DNA of 53,858 nt. Source: Meiothermus hypogaeus. Lineage in GTDB: Bacteria; Deinococcota; Deinococci; Deinococcales; Thermaceae. The notes below the pieces were generated by a model. The model did not search any database. It was not told the origin of the DNA and saw only the letters and a list, made by a program, of their open reading frames with translations. The stretch lies in the NCBI RefSeq assembly GCF_003574035.1, contig NZ_QWKY01000019.1, positions 1-53,858 of the forward strand, written 5' to 3'. This document shows, piece by piece, positions 35,368-43,280 of the stretch. Position 1 is the first letter of the stretch. Every line of letters starts with the position of its first letter. A program made the position numbers and the translations under genes.

Positions 35368-36366
35368 TCAGCCGTTTGCTGTCGGTTTCCGGCCCACAAA
35401 AATGCTCCAGTCCTCCTCGCCATCCTCTGAAACAGCCAGGTGGTAGTGCTGGGGCTCGATATCCTGCTCGCTCAACAGGTTTTCCACAGGGGCCACAAAC
35501 GCCCACCGCAGCAGCCCGTCCCTGCGGATCAGCCCGCGCGGCTTATGGTCGGGCCGCACAATCAGCACCAGCCGCCCCCCGGGTTTGAGCACCGGCAGGG
35601 CATGCTCGAGGTGCCCCGAGAGCCAGTTGGCGTAATCGGTCTCGGGGTGCTCGTGTATTTTGGGGTCGAAGACGTTTTGGGCAAACCAGGCAAAGGTAGG
35701 CGGGTGCAGTACCAGCAAATCGGCCACCTCTTCGCCCAGGGCTTTGGCCAGGTCGGCAATGTCGAGCCGCTTCACCAGGCAGTCGTCTCCGTTCAGATCG
35801 CTCCCCCAGGCCTGGCGGCCCAGCTCGAGGGCTTTTTGCACTACCGTCCCCTCGCCGGCCATGGGGTCTACCACCCACTCCCCCGGCCGGCTGTACCGTT
35901 CCACCAGCACCTCGGCTATCGCAGGGTTCAGACCCTCGAGCCGACGCAACCGTACATCGGTGGGAAAAATCCAGACCGGCCTGGTCGCCCAGTTGGGCAG
36001 CGCCCGCCGCTTGACCAGCAGGCTGCGCCAGGCCCGTGCTTTGGCTGCTTCCTGGAGCTGGGCTATTTCCAGTTCATGCCTGCGATAGCGGCTTTGCAGC
36101 TTGTGCAGCTCGGCAAAGCTGGCCCCCGCGGCCAGCATCTCGCGCAGGACGGGGCCCAGGGGCGGCCTGGCACAGGCCAGGGGCAGCACCGTGTAGCGCA
36201 GGTGCTTGGTGCTGCCCAGCCCGAGCCGGTGTGTAAAAGCCGCAAAGGAAGCCTGATCCAGCCCCAGCAGGGCCTCTGCGGTCTCCGGGTCGCTGGCTTT
36301 GGGCCGGCCCAGATAGTCCCGGCCCACCTCCAACACCCTCTGATAAACCTGGTAAGCCTTTGGCAT
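35368..36366 (-). CDS. SAM-dependent (DNA/RNA) methylase-like protein
   Basis: 332 residues. The C-terminal half is a class I methyltransferase: motif I in VVDPMAGEGTVVQKALELG (DPxxGxGT), SDLN as the following acidic loop, and motif IV as VLHPPTFAWF, i.e. HPPT instead of the (D/N/S)PP(Y/F/W) of amino-methylating enzymes. The N-terminal 130 residues are helical and unrecognised (YQVYQRVLEVGRDYLGRP ...). It may modify DNA or RNA bases, but the altered motif IV makes the target uncertain. No restriction gene is nearby. No Shine-Dalgarno sequence precedes the ATG. It is convergent with the Pat-like gene. Confidence 0.65.
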   Translation of the reverse strand: MPKAYQVYQRVLEVGRDYLGRPKASDPETAEALLGLDQASFAAFTHRLGLGSTKHLRYTVLPLACARPPLGPVLREMLAAGASFAELHKLQSRYRRHELEIAQLQEAAKARAWRSLLVKRRALPNWATRPVWIFPTDVRLRRLEGLNPAIAEVLVERYSRPGEWVVDPMAGEGTVVQKALELGRQAWGSDLNGDDCLVKRLDIADLAKALGEEVADLLVLHPPTFAWFAQNVFDPKIHEHPETDYANWLSGHLEHALPVLKPGGRLVLIVRPDHKPRGLIRRDGLLRWAFVAPVENLLSEQDIEPQHYHLAVSEDGEEDWSIFVGRKPTANG

Positions 36367-36429
36367 ACAGCTTCATTTTGCCGCTCGAGCGATTTCTGTT
36401 CGACGGAAATTACGACCCGACTAGAGCGC

Positions 36430-36526
36430 TCTTCACATAGAATCTCCCGAGAACGACCCCGAGCAGGTACGCAAAGCCCAGCAAACCTGGCAGGAGTGGG
36501 TCTACTCGGCGCCCAATCCCTGGTAG
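36430..36526 (+). pseudogene. Possible C-terminal gene fragment
   Basis: Between a stop at 36427 and a stop at 36524 a 31-codon frame reads ...ENDPEQVRKAQQTWQEW and then VYSAPNPW. It has the composition of a real protein tail (charged helix, then an aromatic end) but no start codon context. It is most likely the remnant of a lost gene. I cannot name the family. Confidence 0.25.
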
Positions 36527-36536
36527 GGACGCCCGC

Positions 36537-37340
36537 TCACTCGATCACGATTTTCTCGAGGCCAATCTCCGGCTTGGGGTACTGCATCTTGAGGCTTTCC
36601 AGGGTTTCGACCAGGATGCTACTCACCAACCAGTTGCGATACCAGTTCTTGTTAGCCGGTATCACGTACCAGGGGGCGTACGCGGTGCTGGTCTCGCGCA
36701 GGGCGTCCTCGAAGGCTTCCTGGTACTGGTCCCATAGTTTGCGGTCGTCGAGATCGCCCTTGCGAAACTTCCAGCGCTTCTCGGGGTTGTCCAGGCGCTC
36801 TTGCAGGCGTTCACGCTGCTCGTCTTTGGAGATGTGCAAAAAGAACTTGAGGATGGTAGTGCCCTCGTCGGCTAACATTCGTTCGAACTCCCGGATGTGG
36901 TGGTAACGCTTTTGCCAGACCTCTTTGGGCACCAGGTTCTTGACCCGTACTACCAGCACGTCTTCGTAGTGCGAGCGATTGAAGATGACCAACTCGCCCT
37001 TGCGGGGCACCTGCTGATGCACGCGCCAGAGGTAATCGCGGGCCAGCTCATGCTCGGTGGGTACGCCAAAGCTGGCCACCCGCACCCCGCTGGGGTCTAC
37101 CCCGTCGAAGACCACCCGGATGGTGCCATCCTTGCCGCCAGCGTCCATAGCCTGCAACACCACCAGCACCTTATGCTTGCCTTCGGCAAAGAGCAGTTCT
37201 TGTAGCCTTTCCAACTTTTTGTTAAGCGCTTCCAGCGCCACCAGGGCTTCCTGTTTACCTCCCTTGAAGGCGCTGGTGTCGTCGGGGTCAAAATCCTCGA
37301 GGCGAAATGACCTGCCGGATTCAACACGATACTTTTTCAT
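36537..37340 (-). CDS. ppk2: Polyphosphate kinase 2, class III
   Basis: 267 residues, exactly the length of the class III PPK2 from Meiothermus ruber that I remember, and near-identical to it in the core. It moves phosphate between polyphosphate and nucleotides; class III enzymes phosphorylate both AMP and ADP. Walker A: VLQAMDAGGKDGTIRVV. Walker B region: IFNRSHYEDVLVVRV. Lid residues: NPEKRWKFRKGDLDDRKLW. It has a single domain and is cytosolic. AAAGGAG precedes the ATG. Differences from the M. ruber enzyme in the N and C termini suggest a different species. It stands alone, divergent from the DUF1800 gene. Confidence 0.95.
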   Translation of the reverse strand: MKKYRVESGRSFRLEDFDPDDTSAFKGGKQEALVALEALNKKLERLQELLFAEGKHKVLVVLQAMDAGGKDGTIRVVFDGVDPSGVRVASFGVPTEHELARDYLWRVHQQVPRKGELVIFNRSHYEDVLVVRVKNLVPKEVWQKRYHHIREFERMLADEGTTILKFFLHISKDEQRERLQERLDNPEKRWKFRKGDLDDRKLWDQYQEAFEDALRETSTAYAPWYVIPANKNWYRNWLVSSILVETLESLKMQYPKPEIGLEKIVIE

Positions 37341-37497
37341 AACGCTCCTTTGTCGCGGATTTTATGCCAGATCATGCGGGCACCGCAAAGGCGAGGGCTC
37401 CATACCCCTGATGATCTCTGACCTCTAGCCGTTCGTAATCTTCCTTAAGGCTGATTTCAGGTAGGTGGGCTATTTTCTAGCCAAGAGGAAATTCACG

Positions 37498-38697
37498 ATG
37501 GCTCGAGCACTGACCTACCCCCAAGCCACCCACCTGCTGCGCCGGGCCGCCGCAAGAGGGCGAAAGCAGGAGGCCCAACAACTTGTGGAGATGGGCCTCG
37601 AGGCCGCCGTAGACCACCTGCTGCGCGACCCGGCCCCGGCCCCCATCTACACCACCGCCGCCACCCGCAACGAACGCGGCCAGCAGCACCGCGAAATCAG
37701 CCAACTCTGGCTGAACCACTGGCTCACCACCCCTACCCCCGCCGCCGAGCGGATGGTGCTCTTCTGGCATGGCCACCTGACCTCGGAGTTCCGCGAGACC
37801 ATGGGGGCCCAGGGCATAGACTTCTGGAACCAGTTTGCCACCTTCCGGCAACTGGGCTACGGGCCCTATGGCGAACTTCTGAAGGCCATCGCCCGTAATC
37901 CGGTAATGCTCCTCTACCTCAACAACGCCCAAAGCAGAAAGGAACACCCCAACCAGAACTGGGCGCGGGAACTGCTCGAGCTTTACACCATCGGGCCCGG
38001 CCACTATACCGAGCAGGACATCCTGGAAGCAGCGCGGGCTTTCACCGGCTGGACGGTGCGGCTTCCCGGCAACCAGCGGCCCCGCGAGGCCAGCGCCAAT
38101 GTGGCCTACGAGTTTTTTTTCAACCGCAACTGGCACGACACGGGCGAGAAAACCTTCCTGGGCAAGCGCATCAGATCTGGCGAGGAGGTGCTGGAAATCC
38201 TGATTGCCCACCCCAAGACCTACGAATTCGTGGGGCGTAAACTGCTGAAGTTTTATCTATGCCCCGACCCCCCCGAGCCGCTGGTGCAGGAGGGAGCGCG
38301 GGTCTTCCGCAGCAGCGGAACGAAAGAGTTTTTGCGCTGGCTCTTCACCCACGAAGCCTTCTACAACCCGGAGTACCGCAATGCCCTCATCAAAAGCCCG
38401 CTGGAGTACCTGGTGGGGCTGTGGTATGCCGCCGGGGTTAGCAGGGTGGATTTTGAGGAGCGACCCGGGCGGGGGCTTTACCAGGCTTTAGCAGCCATGG
38501 GACAAATTCCTTTCGACCCGCCCAATGTGGCGGGGTGGGACGGGGGCCTGGCCTGGCTGGCCGAGTCGCCCTTCCTCACGCGGCTCAATGTGCTGGCGGG
38601 TTTTGCGGGTCGGGAGCGCGGCCTCGACCTCGAGGTATTCATGGACAACGCCGGGGGTGCTTTGGCCCTGGTTAAGCCGGAGGCCCAGCTCCTGTAA
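37498..38697 (+). CDS. DUF1800 family protein
   Basis: 399 residues of the DUF1800 family: LTYPQATHLLRRAAARG at the start, LNHWLTTPTPAAERMVLFWHGHLTS, NWARELLELYTIGPGHYTEQDILEAARAFTGW, FLGKRIRSGEEVLEILIAHP, and FDPPNVAGWDGG near the end. Such proteins are nearly always encoded before a DUF1501 protein, as here. The biochemical role is unknown; they are thought to help secretion or assembly at the cell surface. No signal peptide is evident. ATG 37498 follows GAGGAAATTCACG; the 11-residue longer frame is not conserved. Confidence 0.88.
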   Translation: MARALTYPQATHLLRRAAARGRKQEAQQLVEMGLEAAVDHLLRDPAPAPIYTTAATRNERGQQHREISQLWLNHWLTTPTPAAERMVLFWHGHLTSEFRETMGAQGIDFWNQFATFRQLGYGPYGELLKAIARNPVMLLYLNNAQSRKEHPNQNWARELLELYTIGPGHYTEQDILEAARAFTGWTVRLPGNQRPREASANVAYEFFFNRNWHDTGEKTFLGKRIRSGEEVLEILIAHPKTYEFVGRKLLKFYLCPDPPEPLVQEGARVFRSSGTKEFLRWLFTHEAFYNPEYRNALIKSPLEYLVGLWYAAGVSRVDFEERPGRGLYQALAAMGQIPFDPPNVAGWDGGLAWLAESPFLTRLNVLAGFAGRERGLDLEVFMDNAGGALALVKPEAQLL

Positions 38698-38728
38698 CGT
38701 CAGCTTTAGAACCCTTGACGAGGTTTAC

Positions 38729-39901
38729 ATGAACCGACGCGACTTTATCCAAAAATCCCTACTGACCCTGGCCCTGGGACAGGGCGCACCCTCGCTGCTC
38801 TCCAGAACGGCTCTGGCGGCGCAGTCCAGGGACAAAATCCTGGTGGTCATCAACCTGTTTGGCGGCAACGACCAGCTCAACACCCTGATTCCCTACCGTA
38901 ACGAACTGTATTACCGCCTGCGCCCCAACATCGCCATCAAACGTGAGGAAGTCCTGGATTTGGGAGCCAATGGGCAAAAACTGGGCTTTCACCCCGAACT
39001 CAGACCACTGATGTCGATGTGGAACAACGGTGAGCTGGCCATCATCCCGCAGGTGGGCTACCCCAACCCCAACCGCAGTCACTTTATTTCCACTTCCATC
39101 TGGCACACCGCCGACCCCAGCCGCAGGCAAGAAACCGGCTGGCTGGGCCGCTGGGGCGATCTCCAGGACGACCCTTTCTGCGACACCTTCCTGGGCGGAG
39201 CCACCCCCCAGGCCCAGATGGGCGAGCGGCGCAGCGCACCTGCTATTAGCAGCATTGATGCCTTCAGTATTCGGCTGCCTCGGCAGTTCGAGGAAGCGTT
39301 CAACAAGGAGGCCCGCCTAGCCCGCAGCGGTACCGCCGAGCAGGTGCGGCAGGCTATGCTCTCGCTGAAGGGGGCCCTGGACAAAATCGGGCGGCTGCGC
39401 GAGGTGAAAAACCGCGCCCAGTACCCCGACAACGCCTTTGGCCGAAGCATGGGCGACATCGCCCGCATGATTGCCGGGGGGCTGGGCAGCAGCGTCTACT
39501 ACACCACCCTAGGCGGCTGGGACACCCACGCTGGTCAACCCCCGCGCCAGGCTGAGCTCCTGGGCTATGTGGCCCAGGCTACCGCCGCCTTTCGTGCGGA
39601 TATGAAGGCCATTGGTCGGGATAGGGACGTAATGATTATGGTTTTCAGCGAGTTTGGGCGACAGGTCGCCGAAAACGCCTCCTTTGGCACCGACCACGGA
39701 GAGGGTGGGCTGATGTTGGTACTCGGAGGTGGCGTGAAGGGCGGGTTGTTTGGCAGTGAACCCGACTTAGAAGACCTCGAGCTCAACGCTCTCAAATACC
39801 AGACCGATTTCCGCAACGTCTACGCCACCGCCCTGAACTGGATTGCGGCCAACCCCAAAGAGGTGCTGGGGGCGGATTTCAGCCCGGTGGCCTTGTGGTG
39901 A
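38729..39901 (+). CDS. DUF1501 family protein with Tat signal
   Basis: 390 residues. The N terminus MNRRDFIQKSLLTLALGQ is a twin-arginine signal, so the folded protein should cross the membrane by the Tat route. The body belongs to the DUF1501 (alkaline-phosphatase/sulfatase-like) family: ILVVINLFGGNDQLNTLIPY, QVGYPNPNRSHFISTSIWHTAD, YTTLGGWDTHAGQ, VFSEFGRQVAENASFGTDHG (metal-ligand Asp-His pattern). The gene starts 31 bp after DUF1800, with GAGG before the ATG. The pair is probably exported or surface-bound and co-expressed; the substrate is unknown. Confidence 0.9.
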   Translation: MNRRDFIQKSLLTLALGQGAPSLLSRTALAAQSRDKILVVINLFGGNDQLNTLIPYRNELYYRLRPNIAIKREEVLDLGANGQKLGFHPELRPLMSMWNNGELAIIPQVGYPNPNRSHFISTSIWHTADPSRRQETGWLGRWGDLQDDPFCDTFLGGATPQAQMGERRSAPAISSIDAFSIRLPRQFEEAFNKEARLARSGTAEQVRQAMLSLKGALDKIGRLREVKNRAQYPDNAFGRSMGDIARMIAGGLGSSVYYTTLGGWDTHAGQPPRQAELLGYVAQATAAFRADMKAIGRDRDVMIMVFSEFGRQVAENASFGTDHGEGGLMLVLGGGVKGGLFGSEPDLEDLELNALKYQTDFRNVYATALNWIAANPKEVLGADFSPVALW

Positions 39902-40075
39902 GCCTACCGGGCAGGTGCTTCAAACCAAAGAGAGTGGCCAATACCTCCTTTACGCCTACCGTGCACTAGGAGGTGGCTGGTAGGGAGTAGGGTGCAGTCG
40001 TTGAAAACTACCGCCTACCACCTACCCCCATCTCGCGCGTCGGTAATGTGCTCAACAATAGCCCAAAGCGGCAAT

Positions 40076-40112
40076 TTATGTTTTTGACGTAAAAGCCCAG
40101 ATAAGGTATAAT
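40076..40112 (+). promoter_or_regulatory. gyrA promoter overlapped by an RDRM-type operator
   Basis: TTGACG (40084-40089), 17-bp spacer and TATAAT (40107-40112) form an excellent sigma-A promoter. The palindrome TTATGTTTTTGACGTAA (40076-40092) covers the -35 box and matches TTAYG-N7-CRTAA at every half-site position, so a DdrO-type repressor bound here would block transcription. gyrA is a member of the DdrO regulon in Deinococcus. Confidence 0.8.
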
Positions 40113-40126
40113 ATTTTGTTGGATAG

Positions 40127-40151
40127 AAAGCGCGTCCAAGGCGCTTTTTTT
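40127..40151 (+). terminator. Terminator-like hairpin in the gyrA leader (possible attenuator)
   Basis: AAAGCGC (40127-40133), 7-nt loop, GCGCTTT (40141-40147), ending in seven T (40145-40151). It begins about 8 nt after the expected start of the gyrA transcript and 29 bp before the ATG, so it could stop most transcripts early. It could also end read-through from upstream. Confidence 0.6.
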
Positions 40152-40179
40152 GTGCCGAAAACGAAACAGGAGATATTGA

Positions 40180-42600
40180 ATGTCCCAAGTCCTACCGATT
40201 GAAATCACCGACGAAGTCAAACAAAGCTTCATCAACTACGCCATGTCGGTCATAGTGGATCGGGCCTTGCCCGACGTGCGCGACGGCCTTAAGCCGGTGC
40301 AGCGGCGCATCCTCTACGGCGCCTATCAGGACGGCGTACTCCCCAACCGCAAACACGTCAAGAGCGCCAAAATCGTGGGTGAGGTAATGGGGAAGTACCA
40401 CCCCCACGGCGATGCAGCCATCTACGACACCATGGTACGCATGGCCCAGGATTGGAGCCTGCGCTATCCCCTCATCGACGGGCAAGGGAACTTTGGCTCG
40501 ATTGACAACGACCCCCCCGCGGCCCCGCGCTACACCGAGGCCCGCCTCTCCAACCTGGGCTACGAGATGCTGCAGGACCTCGACAAGGAGACCGTGCCCA
40601 TGGTGCCCAACTACGACGGCACCCAGGAGCAGCCCGAGGTCTTGCCTTCTGCCCTACCCAACATGCTGGTTAATGGTGCTGCCGGCATCGCCGTCGGGAT
40701 GGCGACCAGCCTCCCGCCGCACAACCTCTCCGAGACCATTGATGCCCTGGCCCTGATGATTGACAACCCCGACGTGACCCTGGATGAAATCATGAAGGTG
40801 CTACCAGGGCCGGATTTCCCGACGGGGGCCAAGCTCTCCCGACGCGGCATCAAGGAAGCCTACGCTACCGGGCGCGGCAGCCTCAAGGTACGGGCCAGGG
40901 TGCGCAACGAAGACAAAAACGGGCGGGCCATGCTGGTCTTCACCGAGATTCCCTACCAGGTTAACAAGGCCGACCTCATTACCCAGATCGCCGCCCTGGT
41001 GCGCAACAAGGTGATTGACGAGATCTCGGCCCTGCGCGATGAGTCCGACCGTCAGGGCATGCGTATCGCCATCGAACTCAAGCGGGGGGCCAACCCCCAG
41101 GTGGTGCTCAACAAGCTGTACAAGCACTCGCGTCTGCAAACCAGCTTCACCGTCAACCTGCTGGCCATTGTGAACGGCGAACCCAAGGTGCTTACCCTGC
41201 TGCAGATGATGCGCCACTACCTCGACCACCGGGGCGAGGTGGTGCGTAAGCGCACCGAGTACGAGCTGCGCAAGGCCAAAGAGCGCGCTCATGTGCTGGA
41301 AGGGCTGCTGATCGCCCTCGACCACATTGACGAGGTCATCGCCTTGATTCGCGCCTCGCAGGATGCCGCCGAAGCCCGCACCGGGCTGATCAGCCGCTTC
41401 AGCCTGACCGAGATTCAGGCCCAGGCCATTCTGGACATGCGCCTGCAGCGGTTGGTGGGTCTGGAGCGCGACAAGCTGCAAGAAGAGTACCGTGAACTGA
41501 TGGAGGAAATTGGTCGCCTCGAGGCCATTTTAGGTGACCAGAAGCGGCTGTGGCGGGTGGTCAAGAACGAACTCCTCGAGATCAAGAAGAAATATGGCGA
41601 CCAGCGCCGCACCCAGATCACTGAGTTCGAGGAAGGCTTCAGCATCGAAGACCTGATCGAAGACGAAGAAATGGTGATCACCCTGACCAGCCAGGGCTTC
41701 ATAAAGCGTACCCCGCTCGAGGCCTACCGCGCACAGGGGCGTGGGGGTATGGGAGCCCAGGCCGGCAAAACCAAGGAGGAAGACGAGGCCATCTCGGTGT
41801 TTGTGGCCTCTATGCACGACACCCTGTTGATCTTCACCAACCGGGGCCGGGTCTACGGCGAGAAGGTACACGAACTCCCCGAGGCCAGCCGCCAGGCCCG
41901 GGGAACCCACGTGGTCAGTCTGCTTCCCTTGCAAGAAGGCGAAGAGGTAGCAGCTCTCCTGAACGTGCGCGACCTGACCCAGGAAGGCTACTTTGTATTT
42001 GCTACCAAGAACGGCCTGATCAAGCGCACCGAGATCAAGGAGTACCAGAACCTCAGCAGCGCCGGCCTCATCGCCATCAATTTGGTCGAGAACGATGCCC
42101 TGATTGGTGTGGCCATCGCCCAGGAGGGCGACCAGGCCATGCTGGCCACCCTCAGTGGTCAGGCCATCCGCTTCGAACTTTCCGATGTACGCGCTACCGG
42201 GCGGGCCAGCCAGGGCGTAACAGGCATCCGCTTCAAAGAAGGCCGCGACGACCGGGTGGTTTCGCTGGTTATTCTGCCCAAAGGCGAGGAAGGTGAGGTG
42301 CTGGCGGTGGGCACCTACGGCTACGGCAAGCGCACCCCCGTCTCCGAATATCCCCTGCAAGGCCGGGGTGGTATGGGCGTCATCACCTTCAACACCAACG
42401 ACAAGGTGGGGCAGTTGGCGGCCCTTATTCGTGTACAGGGCAACGAAGACCTGCTGGTGCTCTCGCGTCGCGGCATAGCCATCCGCACCAAGGTTTCCAG
42501 CATCTCGCAGTACGGACGGGCTACCAGCGGCGTGAAAGTGATGAACCTGAGCGATAAGGATGAGCTGGCCTCGGCCTTCGTGATTGCGCCACAAGATTAA
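40180..42600 (+). CDS. gyrA: DNA gyrase subunit A
   Basis: 806 residues. GyrA is the breakage-reunion subunit of the A2B2 gyrase that puts negative supercoils in DNA. Catalytic Tyr118 is in [10 protein letters not shown]. The coiled coil and C-terminal six-blade domain are present. The quinolone pocket reads [10 protein letters not shown], i.e. Ala79 where E. coli has Ser83. The GyrA box reads QGRGGMG in [11 protein letters not shown], with two of its usual basic residues replaced. AGGAGATATTGA precedes the ATG. Control by a DdrO-type operator and a leader hairpin is described separately. It is followed by moaB. Confidence 0.97.
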   Translation: MSQVLPIEITDEVKQSFINYAMSVIVDRALPDVRDGLKPVQRRILYGAYQDGVLPNRKHVKSAKIVGEVMGKYHPHGDAAIYDTMVRMAQDWSLRYPLIDGQGNFGSIDNDPPAAPRYTEARLSNLGYEMLQDLDKETVPMVPNYDGTQEQPEVLPSALPNMLVNGAAGIAVGMATSLPPHNLSETIDALALMIDNPDVTLDEIMKVLPGPDFPTGAKLSRRGIKEAYATGRGSLKVRARVRNEDKNGRAMLVFTEIPYQVNKADLITQIAALVRNKVIDEISALRDESDRQGMRIAIELKRGANPQVVLNKLYKHSRLQTSFTVNLLAIVNGEPKVLTLLQMMRHYLDHRGEVVRKRTEYELRKAKERAHVLEGLLIALDHIDEVIALIRASQDAAEARTGLISRFSLTEIQAQAILDMRLQRLVGLERDKLQEEYRELMEEIGRLEAILGDQKRLWRVVKNELLEIKKKYGDQRRTQITEFEEGFSIEDLIEDEEMVITLTSQGFIKRTPLEAYRAQGRGGMGAQAGKTKEEDEAISVFVASMHDTLLIFTNRGRVYGEKVHELPEASRQARGTHVVSLLPLQEGEEVAALLNVRDLTQEGYFVFATKNGLIKRTEIKEYQNLSSAGLIAINLVENDALIGVAIAQEGDQAMLATLSGQAIRFELSDVRATGRASQGVTGIRFKEGRDDRVVSLVILPKGEEGEVLAVGTYGYGKRTPVSEYPLQGRGGMGVITFNTNDKVGQLAALIRVQGNEDLLVLSRRGIAIRTKVSSISQYGRATSGVKVMNLSDKDELASAFVIAPQD

Positions 42601-42696
42601 GCTTCGCCACAGTGAATAACTCGAAGGTCAAAAGTCAAAGCGCAGAGAAGAAGCAAAATCCTTTTTGTCCCACGCTCATCTGACCCTGCAACAGCG

Positions 42697-42702
42697 TAGA
42701 AT
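42697..42702 (+). promoter_or_regulatory. -10 box of a leaderless moaB promoter
   Basis: TAGAAT lies 7 nt before the moaB ATG and no Shine-Dalgarno sequence is present. No -35 hexamer is convincing at 16-18 bp. Confidence 0.4.
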
Positions 42703-42709
42703 TCCGACC

Positions 42710-43222
42710 ATGTCCGAGAGTACCGAAAAGCATAAGGAAATCGCCAGGGCCAGGGGCCCGGTAAACATCGCCATCGTTACGGCCTCCGACACCCGCACCC
42801 CCGAGACCGATACCAACTACCACTACCTGAAGCCCGAAATCGAGGCCCTGGGTCACCGCATCGTGGGCTACCGCATCATCAAGGACGAGCCCGACCAGGT
42901 AGCGCAGGCGCTGGATGACATGGTGAATGCCGGGGCGCAAATTATCCTGTTCAACGGCGGCACCGGCATTGCCCCGCGCGACACCACCTACGACGTGCTG
43001 GCCCGCAAGATCGAGAAGCCCATGCCGGGTTTTGGCGAGCTGTTTCGGATGCTTTCCTATAGCGAAGTGGGCGCTGCCGCCATGCTCTCACGTGCTACGG
43101 CCGGAACCTACCGCAAGAAAGTAGTGATCTCCACCCCAGGCTCGCCTAACGCGGTAATGGTGGCCTGGACCAAGCTAATCAAGCCCGAGCTGGAGCATCT
43201 GGCCTGGGAAGTGGCCCGCTAG
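42710..43222 (+). CDS. moaB: MoaB/MogA-type molybdenum cofactor biosynthesis protein
   Basis: 170 residues of the MoCF/MPT-adenylyltransferase fold: [19 protein letters not shown] at the N terminus, [15 protein letters not shown], the nucleotide-loop [46 protein letters not shown] and [13 protein letters not shown]. It adenylates molybdopterin before metal insertion. The frame is open 45 nt further upstream; 42710 is chosen for homology and the -10 box 7 nt before it. It fits the sulfite oxidase and MOSC genes further on, which need this cofactor. Confidence 0.93.
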   Translation: MSESTEKHKEIARARGPVNIAIVTASDTRTPETDTNYHYLKPEIEALGHRIVGYRIIKDEPDQVAQALDDMVNAGAQIILFNGGTGIAPRDTTYDVLARKIEKPMPGFGELFRMLSYSEVGAAAMLSRATAGTYRKKVVISTPGSPNAVMVAWTKLIKPELEHLAWEVAR

Positions 43223-43280
43223 GCCACCGATTACACCCGCAAAGCACACTTATTCTTTACTACTGGACATCAGGGGTATC

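Noticed and set aside
43223-43280. DdrO operator expected before mutS by analogy with Deinococcus repair genes
   Set aside because: I read the spacer on both strands and found no TTAYG-N7-CRTAA pattern.
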